A stretch of DNA of 7,698 bases, taken from contig JAEZES010000248.1 of assembly GCA_023432995.1 (NCBI GenBank), positions 1 to 7,698 of the forward strand, read 5' to 3'. This document shows positions 1-5,353 of the stretch, one piece after another (position 1 is the first letter of the stretch; each line of letters opens with the position of its first letter). The notes beneath the pieces were generated by a model, which made no database searches, was not told the origin of the DNA, and saw only the letters and a program-made list of their open reading frames with translations. Both the position numbers and the translations under genes were made by a program. This DNA is from Pseudomonadota bacterium. GTDB lineage: Bacteria; Pseudomonadota; Alphaproteobacteria; Sphingomonadales; Sphingomonadaceae.

Positions 1-321
1 CAGATGGCGCTGCTCGGCGCGGTCGTGCTCGCGCTGGTCGCCGGCGGGGTCAGCGCGGTCGGCGCGATCGCCACCGGCGAGCAGTTCACCGAGGAAAGCC
101 GCGCGAGCGGGCTCGGGCTCGGCTACACGCTGGCGACGGTGGTGTTCGGCGGGCTCACGCCGTACCTCGCGCAGCGGCTGGTCGAGGCGACCGGCATGCC
201 GCAGATGCCGGGGGTGATGATCGCCATGGTGGCGATCGCGGTGCTGCCGGTGTTCGCGCTGATGCGCGAGACCGCCCCGGCAAGGGGGCCTAAGGCGCGA
301 TCGCGTCCTTCGACACCGTAA
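1..321 (+). CDS. MFS transporter, C-terminal fragment (metabolite:H+ symporter-like), 5' end outside window
   Basis: The frame is open from the left edge (first codon CAG) and ends at TAA 319-321, giving the last 106 residues of a protein whose start lies outside the window. Two or three hydrophobic helices are visible, starting LLGAVVLALVAGGVSAVGAIA, then a segment with GLGYTLATVVFGGLTPYLAQ, and a last helix around VMIAMVAIAVLPVFALM. A Glu-rich cytoplasmic turn (GEQFTEESRASGLGLGY) followed by FGGLTP is typical of the C-terminal half of MFS proteins of the ProP/metabolite:H+ symporter type. The tail after RETAP is basic and polar, as expected for a cytoplasmic C-terminus. The substrate cannot be told from this fragment. 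The last 32 bp overlap the 3' end of the convergent histidine kinase gene. Membership of the MFS is fairly secure; the subfamily is an inference by eye. Confidence 0.75.
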   Translation, partial: QMALLGAVVLALVAGGVSAVGAIATGEQFTEESRASGLGLGYTLATVVFGGLTPYLAQRLVEATGMPQMPGVMIAMVAIAVLPVFALMRETAPARGPKARSRPSTP

Positions 322-1792
322 GCTCGCAGACCAGGCCGTCGGGCTCGAACCGGCGCTCCCACCGGCCGCCGAGCTGGCCTGTCACGCTCATCTCGACCAG
401 GCGCGAGCCGAAGCCCTCGGTGAGCTCGCCGGCGGGCGGCGGGCCGCCGTGCTCTTCCCAGCGCAGGATCATGGCCTGACCCTGGTCGGTGACCGTCAGG
501 TCGATCATGCCGTCATCGGCCGAGAGCGCGCCGTACTTGGCCGAGTTGGTCGCCAGCTCGTGGAACACCAGCGCCAGCGGTGTGGCGGCGCGCCCGGCGA
601 TGCGCGCGTCGTCGCCGTGCACGGTCACGCGCGCGCTCCCGCCGATGCGGTACGGGCTGAACAGGTCCTCGAGCATGCCGTGCAGGCCCCGGCGCCGTTC
701 GGAGCCGGCCGGTCGGACGTAGTCGTGGGCTCGGCCGAGGGCGCGGAAGGTGTCGATCAGTTCGTCGCCGAAGGCCTTGTTCTCGGGCCGCTTGCGGATG
801 GCCAGCGAGACGAGGCTGGCGACCACGGCGAAGATGTTCTTGATCCGGTGCGACAGCTCGCGCGCGAGCAGGTCGCGACTCTCGGACAGCTCGTGCGCAT
901 CGTGGACGTCGACCGCGGTGCCGAACCACCGCGCCGGGCGGCCGTCGGCGCCGAGCACCGGGACCGCACGCGCCATCATCCACCGGTACTGCCCGTCGTG
1001 GCGCCGGATGCGGTGCATGACCTCGTAGGTTTCCCCGGTCCGCAGGCATTCCCGCCAGCGGTCGTCGGCCTGCTTGAAGTCGTCGGGGTGGATGGCGCCG
1101 CCGTCCTCGTGCGAACCGTCGCCGGTGAACTCGAGCAGCTGCCGGTTGAAGTAGTCGAAGTTGCCCTCGCCGTCGGACGACCAGGCGATCGCCGGGATCG
1201 AATCGGCCAGCGCTCGCAGGTGCGATTCGCGGCGCTCGAGTTCGGCCACCGTCTCGAGCTCCTCGCGGCGTGCCTCGAGCCGGCGCATCACCGCCTGGCC
1301 GAGCACCGCCAGCCCGTTGCGCTGCAGCGCGGTCATGCCCTCGGGCCGCGGGTCGGTGCCGACGGCGCACAGCGCCCCGAGCGGCAGGCCCTCTTTCGAC
1401 AGCAGGGGCTGGCCAGCGTAGTAGCGGATGCCCGGCTCGCCGGTGACCAGCGGGTTTTCGGCGAAGCGCGGGTCGAGCGTCGCGTCGCGCACTTCCATGA
1501 TCTCGCCGTGCATCATCGCGTGCGAGCAGAACGAAGTGCTGCGCGGGTTCTCGGTCTGCCCGGTGCCCTGCCGCGCGAGGAAGTGCTGCGTGTCCCCGAC
1601 CAGCAGGCTGACGAGCGAGATCGGCGTGTCGAACAGCTGCGCGGCGAAGCGGGTGATCCTGACGAGCTCCGGATCGTCCTGCAGCGTGTCGATGCCGTAA
1701 GTCTCGCGAATCGCGGCACGCGCGGCCTCGGCCGCGGAATCGAGCGCGGGCATCGGGCCGGCCGAGCCGGAAAAGGAGTGGGCAATATTCAA
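290..1792 (-). CDS. GAF-PAS sensor histidine kinase of the HWE family (TTG start)
   Basis: This 500-residue sensor kinase has no membrane segment or signal peptide, so it should be cytoplasmic. A GAF domain spans about residues 39-175, with STSFCSHAMM around C89, then DPRFAENPLVTG and IRYYAGQPL. A short coiled linker rich in Glu and Arg follows. A PAS domain at about 190-300 has AIAWSSDGEGNFDYFN, HPDDF, and a PAC end at GTAVDVHDAHE. The kinase core has an H-box RELSHRIKN with phosphoacceptor H315, an N-box FHELATNSAKYGALS with N416, and W445 in WEEHGGPPP followed by GFGSRLVE. The H-box, this N-box and the Trp-Glu motif define HWE kinases, which autophosphorylate and signal to a response regulator. 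None is encoded nearby, so the partner is unknown. The TTG start at 1792 is preferred because GGGAGGG sits 5 nt upstream. In-frame ATGs at 1870 and 1753 lack a comparable ribosome site. The gene diverges from liuA and converges on the MFS gene. The signal sensed is unknown. Confidence 0.9.
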   Translation of the reverse strand: MNIAHSFSGSAGPMPALDSAAEAARAAIRETYGIDTLQDDPELVRITRFAAQLFDTPISLVSLLVGDTQHFLARQGTGQTENPRSTSFCSHAMMHGEIMEVRDATLDPRFAENPLVTGEPGIRYYAGQPLLSKEGLPLGALCAVGTDPRPEGMTALQRNGLAVLGQAVMRRLEARREELETVAELERRESHLRALADSIPAIAWSSDGEGNFDYFNRQLLEFTGDGSHEDGGAIHPDDFKQADDRWRECLRTGETYEVMHRIRRHDGQYRWMMARAVPVLGADGRPARWFGTAVDVHDAHELSESRDLLARELSHRIKNIFAVVASLVSLAIRKRPENKAFGDELIDTFRALGRAHDYVRPAGSERRRGLHGMLEDLFSPYRIGGSARVTVHGDDARIAGRAATPLALVFHELATNSAKYGALSADDGMIDLTVTDQGQAMILRWEEHGGPPPAGELTEGFGSRLVEMSVTGQLGGRWERRFEPDGLVCELTVSKDAIAP

Positions 1793-1797
1793 GTATT

Positions 1798-1804
1798 CCC
1801 TCCC
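1798..1804 (-). promoter_or_regulatory. Shine-Dalgarno site that decides the TTG start of the histidine kinase
   Basis: Read on the minus strand, GGGAGGG is followed by 5 nt (AATAC) and then TTG at 1792-1790. The sequences before the other in-frame candidates, ATG at 1870-1868 and ATG at 1753-1751, hold no GGAG-like core at a suitable distance. Confidence 0.7.
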
Positions 1805-1813
1805 GCTCACCGT

Positions 1814-1842
1814 AGCAGAACGGCGAAGCCGTGAAACGTCAA
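1814..1842 (-). promoter_or_regulatory. Putative promoter of the histidine kinase gene
   Basis: On the minus strand, TTGACG (1842-1837) is a good -35 hexamer. After a 17-nt spacer comes a weak -10, TCTGCT (1819-1814). Transcription would start about 15 nt before the TTG codon and just upstream of its Shine-Dalgarno site. This is consistent with the TTG start and would place the upstream ATG at 1870 outside the transcript. The -10 match is poor (3 of 6 to TATAAT), so the call is tentative. Confidence 0.35.
1820..1832. repeat. Short perfect inverted repeat in the divergent region
   Basis: ACGGC-GAA-GCCGT is a 5-bp perfect inverted repeat with a 3-nt centre. It lies inside the spacer of the proposed kinase promoter, where a bound protein would block the polymerase. 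It could be a small operator, but it resembles the GGCGAAGCC hairpin also seen inside the repeat at 5212-5226, so it may be only a stray copy of a common genomic hairpin. Confidence 0.35.
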
Positions 1843-1901
1843 TCAGTGCGAGTCCCGTCAGGGTAACCATGGAGAGGGCCTCGATTTCAGGCGCAACCGG
1901 T

Positions 1902-1929
1902 TTGCGGCGATCTGCGCGCTTGCTATGGG
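1902..1929 (+). promoter_or_regulatory. Tentative promoter of the liuA-led cluster
   Basis: TTGCGG (1902-1907) and TATGGG (1924-1929) are separated by 16 nt and resemble weak sigma-70-type -35 and -10 elements. Transcription would begin near 1936, only about 13 nt before the liuA ATG at 1949. The match is weak and nothing else confirms it. No clear binding site for a LiuR-like regulator was recognised. Confidence 0.25.
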
Positions 1930-1948
1930 CGGGCCGAGAGGAATTCCG

Positions 1949-3109
1949 ATGCGCGCTACCCCCGAATTCGACTTCGGCCTCGGCGACGAGGCGGCGATGA
2001 TCCGCGAGACCGTCGCCCGCTTCGCCGACGAGGTCATCGCGCCGCGGGCCGAGCAGATCGATCGCGAGGACCGCTTCCCGCGCGACCTGTGGCCGGCGAT
2101 GGGCGAGCTCGGGCTGCACGGCATCACCGTGCCCGAGGCCGACGGCGGGCTCGGGCTCGGCTATCTCGAGCACGTGATCGCGATCGAGGAAGTGAGCCGC
2201 GCGAGCGCCTCGGTCGGCCTCAGCTACGGCGCGCATTCGAACCTCTGCATCAACCAGATCGCCCGCTGGGGCACGGCCGAGCAGAAGGCCCGGCTGCTGC
2301 CCGGGCTGATCTCGGGCGAGCACGTCGGCGCGCTGGCGATGAGCGAGCCCGGCGCGGGCTCGGACGTCGTCTCGATGAAGCTCAAGGCCGAGGCGGTCCA
2401 GGGCGGCTACGTGCTCAACGGCAGCAAGTTCTGGATCACCAACGGCCACGAGGCGCAGACGCTGGTGGTCTACGGCAAGACCGATCCCTCGGCAGGGTCG
2501 AAGGGCATCACCGCGTTCCTGATCGAGAAGGACATGCCGGGGTTCAAGCCGGCGCAGAAGGTCGGCAAGTTGGGCATGCGCGGCTCGCCGACCAGCGAGC
2601 TCGTGTTCGAGGACTGCGAGGTGCCCGAGGCCAACGTGCTCGGCGAAGTCGGGCAGGGGGTGAAGGTGCTGATGAGCGGGCTCGACTACGAGCGGGCAGT
2701 GCTCGCCGGGGTCCAGCTCGGGATCATGCAGGCGTGCCTCGACACGGTCATCCCCTACGTCCGCGAGCGGCAGCAATTCGGCAAGCCCATCGGCAGCTTC
2801 CAGCTGATCCAGGCCAAGGTCGCCGACATGTACGTCGCGCTGCAGTCGGCCCGCGCTTACACCTACGCGGTGGCGCAGGCCTGCGACCGCGGCCAGACCA
2901 CCCGGTTCGACGCCGCCGGCGCGATCCTGCTGGCGAGCGAGAACGCGTTCCGTGTCGCCGGCGAGGCGGTCCAGGCGCTCGGCGGCGCCGGTTACACCAC
3001 CGACTGGCCGGTCGAGCGCTACCTGCGCGACGCCAAGCTGCTGGACATCGGGGCCGGAACCAATGAGATACGCCGGATGCTGATCGGCCGCGAGCTGATC
3101 GGCGCCTGA
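1949..3109 (+). CDS. liuA: Isovaleryl-CoA dehydrogenase
   Basis: This 386-residue FAD enzyme of the acyl-CoA dehydrogenase family oxidises isovaleryl-CoA to 3-methylcrotonyl-CoA in leucine catabolism and passes electrons to ETF. The N-terminal helical domain is followed by the family signature MSEPGAGSDV at about residues 131-140, the FAD-side strand WITNGHEA, and the C-terminal domain. E248 in LDYERAVLAG sits where isovaleryl-CoA dehydrogenases carry their catalytic glutamate (E254 in the human enzyme), whereas most short- and medium-chain relatives use a Glu near the C-terminus. RERQQFGKPI, QALGGAGYTTDWPVERYLRD (from Q342) and the end DIGAGTNEIRRM complete the fold, and the length is normal for the family. 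ATG 1949 is chosen over ATG 1925 because GAGAGGAA lies just upstream at normal spacing; the earlier ATG lacks such a site and would add eight non-conserved residues. The partial liuB downstream supports the pathway assignment. Confidence 0.94.
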   Translation: MRATPEFDFGLGDEAAMIRETVARFADEVIAPRAEQIDREDRFPRDLWPAMGELGLHGITVPEADGGLGLGYLEHVIAIEEVSRASASVGLSYGAHSNLCINQIARWGTAEQKARLLPGLISGEHVGALAMSEPGAGSDVVSMKLKAEAVQGGYVLNGSKFWITNGHEAQTLVVYGKTDPSAGSKGITAFLIEKDMPGFKPAQKVGKLGMRGSPTSELVFEDCEVPEANVLGEVGQGVKVLMSGLDYERAVLAGVQLGIMQACLDTVIPYVRERQQFGKPIGSFQLIQAKVADMYVALQSARAYTYAVAQACDRGQTTRFDAAGAILLASENAFRVAGEAVQALGGAGYTTDWPVERYLRDAKLLDIGAGTNEIRRMLIGRELIGA

Positions 3110-3136
3110 AGGGGACATTCAGGGAGAGGCGTGAGG

Positions 3137-4147
3137 ATGCTGAAGTCATTGTGGGCGGGCGCCGCAGCGCTGGCCGCCGTCGCGGCCGTGCCGGCCGGCG
3201 CGCAGGAGCAGGCACGGATCAACTGGGTCGAGGTTCAGAGCCCCGCGATCGCCGGAAACCTCGAGGGCAACCCGGCCGAGCGCAAGGTGCTGGTGGTGAC
3301 GCCGCCCGGTTACGACGAGAACGCAAACAAGCGCTACCCGGTGGTCTATTACCTGCACGGCTACTGGGCGCCGGTCGAGGCGCAGCAGGAGGGCTTCAAG
3401 CTGCACGAGGCGGTGCAGGCCGCGGCCGAGGCCGGCAATCCGCTGATCATGGTCATGCCCGACGGGTTCTCGAAGCTGCGCGGCGGGTTCTATTCCAGCT
3501 CGCCGACCGTCGGCGACTACGAGAGCTTCGTCGCCGACGATCTCGTGAAGTGGGTCGACGCCAACTACCGCACGATTCCCGCGCGCGATTCGCGCGGGCT
3601 CGCCGGCCACTCGATGGGCGGCTACGGCACCGCGCGCATCGCGATGAAGCGGCCCGAAGTGTTCTCGAGCATCTACATGATGAGCGCGTGCTGCCTCGAT
3701 CCGATGCAGATGACCGCCGAGCAGGCGCGCGCGATCGAGGCGATGACCCCCGAGCAGGTCGCCGCCGCGCAGTTCGGCGAGCTCGCCGCGGTCTCGACGC
3801 TGGCGACCTGGTCGCCCGATCCGAGCGACGACGGGTTCCTCAAGGTCTACACCGGGCTCAGGGACGACGGCACGATCGACCCGCTGGTCAACCAGCGGCT
3901 CGCGGCCAATTCGCCGGTCGTGCTGATCCCGCAGTACCTGCCGGCGCTGAACGGGCTCGAGGCCTTCGCGATGGACATCGGCGACAAGGACTTCCTGCTC
4001 GAAGGCAACCGCAAGTTCCGCGAGGAGCTCGACCGCTTCGGGGTCAGGTACGAGTTCGAGCTCTACGAGGGCGACCACGGCAACCGCATCGCCGAGCGCA
4101 TCCGCACGAAAGTCCTGCCGTTCTTCGGCGAGCATCTCGACAAGTGA
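3137..4147 (+). CDS. Exported alpha/beta-hydrolase, putative esterase (PF00756, esterase D-like), first of a tandem pair
   Basis: This 336-residue protein begins with a Sec signal peptide: a Lys at position 3, an Ala-rich core, and a likely cut after A22 in PAGA|QEQ. A periplasmic or secreted location follows. The body is an alpha/beta-hydrolase: NKRYPVVYYLHGY carries the oxyanion strand, MPDGFSKLRGGFYSSS and GDYESFVADDL follow, and the nucleophile elbow GHSMGGYGT has S159. The likely acid is D285 (GDKDFLLEG) and the likely base H314 (EGDHGNR), so the triad is complete. The only cysteines are the adjacent pair C185-C186 in MSACCLDP. The family contains carboxylesterases, feruloyl esterases and mycolyltransferases; the substrate here is not known. 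It starts 27 nt after liuA and ends 11 nt before its paralogue. A GTG at 3131 is an alternative start adding two residues; ATG 3137 is preferred because AGAGG lies 7 nt upstream and it gives a compact signal peptide. Confidence 0.85.
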   Translation: MLKSLWAGAAALAAVAAVPAGAQEQARINWVEVQSPAIAGNLEGNPAERKVLVVTPPGYDENANKRYPVVYYLHGYWAPVEAQQEGFKLHEAVQAAAEAGNPLIMVMPDGFSKLRGGFYSSSPTVGDYESFVADDLVKWVDANYRTIPARDSRGLAGHSMGGYGTARIAMKRPEVFSSIYMMSACCLDPMQMTAEQARAIEAMTPEQVAAAQFGELAAVSTLATWSPDPSDDGFLKVYTGLRDDGTIDPLVNQRLAANSPVVLIPQYLPALNGLEAFAMDIGDKDFLLEGNRKFREELDRFGVRYEFELYEGDHGNRIAERIRTKVLPFFGEHLDK

Positions 4148-4158
4148 GAGGACAGACC

Positions 4159-5187
4159 ATGAAGGCTCTTTTCGCGGGCGCGCTGCTGGTGCTGCTGGCT
4201 GCCCCCGCCGCCGCGCAGAACATCACCGCCCCCCCGCCGCCGATCCCCGAGGGGATCACGGTTGAGGAGATCAGGGTCCACGGCGCCTCGCTGGTCGGCA
4301 ATCTCGAGGGTAATGAGGTCGAGCGCCAGGTCATGGTCGTGCTCCCGCCGAGCTACGCGAGCAGCCCGAACAAGCGTTACCCGGTGGTCTACTACCTCCA
4401 CGGGTTCGCGATCGACGGGAAGAACTTCTACAACTACATGCGCGTGCCCGAGGCGGTCGCCAAGAACGCGGCCGAGGGCAACGAGTTCATCGTCGTCGTG
4501 CCGAGCACGCTGACGAAGATGGGCGGCTCGATGTACTCGAGCTCGGTCACCACCGGCGACTTCCGCAAGTTCATCGCCGAAGATCTGGTCCAGTACATCG
4601 ACAGCCACTACCGCACGATCGCCCGCCGCGGCGGGCGCGGCCTCGTCGGCCATTCGATGGGCGGCTACGGCACCTGGGTCATCGGCATGACCTATCCCGA
4701 GGCGTTCGATTCGATCTGGGCGCAGAGCGCCTGTTGCGTCAGCCCGCGGACCGAGACCGTCGAATCCGCCACCGCGATGTCGCAGGTGCCCTACGAGGGG
4801 GTCGACCAGTCGGGCTTCGGCATGCGCGCCGGGCTGGCCTCGGCCGTGGCCTGGGCGCCCAACCCGAACAACCCGCCGTTCTACGTCGACTGGCCTATCA
4901 GGGACGGCGAGGTCGACCCGCTGGTAATCGCCAAGTGGGCCAACAATTCGCCTTTGGCGATGGTCGCGAGCCATGTCGGCGCGCTCAGGAGCTTCGATGC
5001 GATCGGCGCCGACGTCGGCAACCGCGACGGGCTCGTCACCGACGACACGCTGATCCACCGCGAACTCGAAAAGTTCGGCATCGCCCACGAGTGGGAAGTC
5101 TACGAAGGCACCCACACCGACAAGATCGGCCAGCGCTTCGCCGACGTGGTGCTGCCGTTCTTCGCCAGGCATCTGGACCGCGAGTGA
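4159..5187 (+). CDS. Exported alpha/beta-hydrolase, putative esterase (PF00756, esterase D-like), second of a tandem pair
   Basis: This 342-residue protein is a paralogue of the gene just upstream; both share GNLEGN, NKRYPVVYYLHG, YSSS, HYRTI/NYRTI, GHSMGGYGT and SACC. It has its own signal peptide, with Lys at position 2, a Leu/Ala core and a likely cut after A19 (AAA|QNI). A proline-rich stretch (APPPPIPEG) follows that the first copy lacks. The predicted triad is S166 (GHSMGGYGT), D290 (GNRDGLV) and H319 (EGTHTDK). C192-C193 are the only cysteines. The segment between the Cys pair and the acidic residue differs from the first copy, which suggests another substrate range. ATG 4159 is preceded by GAGAGGA 6 nt upstream, and the gap from the first hydrolase is 11 nt, so the two are almost certainly co-transcribed. 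The longer open frame running upstream in the same phase overlaps the first hydrolase and is not coding. The exact substrate is unknown. Confidence 0.86.
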   Translation: MKALFAGALLVLLAAPAAAQNITAPPPPIPEGITVEEIRVHGASLVGNLEGNEVERQVMVVLPPSYASSPNKRYPVVYYLHGFAIDGKNFYNYMRVPEAVAKNAAEGNEFIVVVPSTLTKMGGSMYSSSVTTGDFRKFIAEDLVQYIDSHYRTIARRGGRGLVGHSMGGYGTWVIGMTYPEAFDSIWAQSACCVSPRTETVESATAMSQVPYEGVDQSGFGMRAGLASAVAWAPNPNNPPFYVDWPIRDGEVDPLVIAKWANNSPLAMVASHVGALRSFDAIGADVGNRDGLVTDDTLIHRELEKFGIAHEWEVYEGTHTDKIGQRFADVVLPFFARHLDRE

Positions 5188-5201
5188 GAGTGGTTGACCA
5201 A

Positions 5202-5348
5202 ATCCTCCCTGTGAGGCGAAGCCTCATGGGGAGGGGGACCGCGACACCGCAGGTGTCGTGGTGGAGGGGGCCGGCGCGCCATAGCCCCTCCGTCACGCGC
5301 CTGCGGCGCGCGCCACCTCCCCATCGGGCTGCGCCCGACAGGGAGGAT
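5202..5348. repeat. Nested palindromic intergenic repeat with four 3-nt-loop hairpins
   Basis: Almost the whole gap between the second hydrolase and the AbgT-type gene is one folded unit. The outer arms are an 11-bp perfect inverted repeat (5202-5212 with 5338-5348). Inside lie a 9-bp perfect repeat (5226-5234 with 5316-5324) and a 7-bp repeat (5263-5269 with 5285-5291). Between these arms sit four small hairpins, each with a 3-nt loop: 5212-5226 (GAA loop), 5242-5258 (GCA), 5296-5310 (TGC) and 5324-5338 (TGC). Some terminal bases are shared between neighbouring stems, so the ends are approximate. The centre has the palindrome GGCGCGCC at 5273-5280. The result is a long stem with two four-way junctions. 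It has no coding capacity of its own and looks like a REP- or MITE-type dispersed element of the kind common in sphingomonads. That family link is an inference, because only one copy is in the window. Confidence 0.85.
5340..5347 (+). promoter_or_regulatory. Shine-Dalgarno site of the AbgT-type gene, located inside the repeat arm
   Basis: AGGGAGGA lies with its GGAGG core (5342-5346) 7 nt before ATG 5354, an ideal spacing. These bases belong to the right outer arm of the palindromic repeat and are fully complementary to 5203-5210 in the left arm. If the outer stem forms in the mRNA, the ribosome site is hidden. Confidence 0.7.
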
Positions 5349-5353
5349 CTTGA

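Noticed and set aside
449..1834. 461-residue plus-strand frame opposite the histidine kinase
   Set aside because: It has no domain or motif and a shadow-like Arg/Ala/Val/His composition, and it lies wholly over a well-supported kinase gene.
1940..1969. Two GAATTC hexamers flanking the liuA start
   Set aside because: They are restriction-site-like coincidences within the ribosome site region and the first codons; nothing suggests an engineered junction or a functional repeat.
1793..3118. Open minus-strand extension of the kinase frame running antisense through all of liuA (total frame 290-3118, 942 residues)
   Set aside because: Only the part up to 1792 has recognisable domains. The extension has the His/Arg/Ala/Asp/Leu-rich composition of high-GC shadow frames, and liuA on the other strand is certain.
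3151..4158. N-terminal extension of the second hydrolase frame through the first hydrolase (a 678-residue fusion)
   Set aside because: The extension is an Arg-rich out-of-frame reading of the first hydrolase. The second gene has its own signal peptide and ribosome site at ATG 4159.
5202..5348. The palindrome as a simple intrinsic terminator
   Set aside because: No T-tract follows any of the stems, and the last arm runs straight into the ribosome site of the next gene. Partial transcription attenuation remains possible.
5202..5348. The nested repeat as a CRISPR array or riboswitch
   Set aside because: It has no direct repeats with spacers, and the fully symmetrical nested stem pattern does not match a riboswitch class I recognise.
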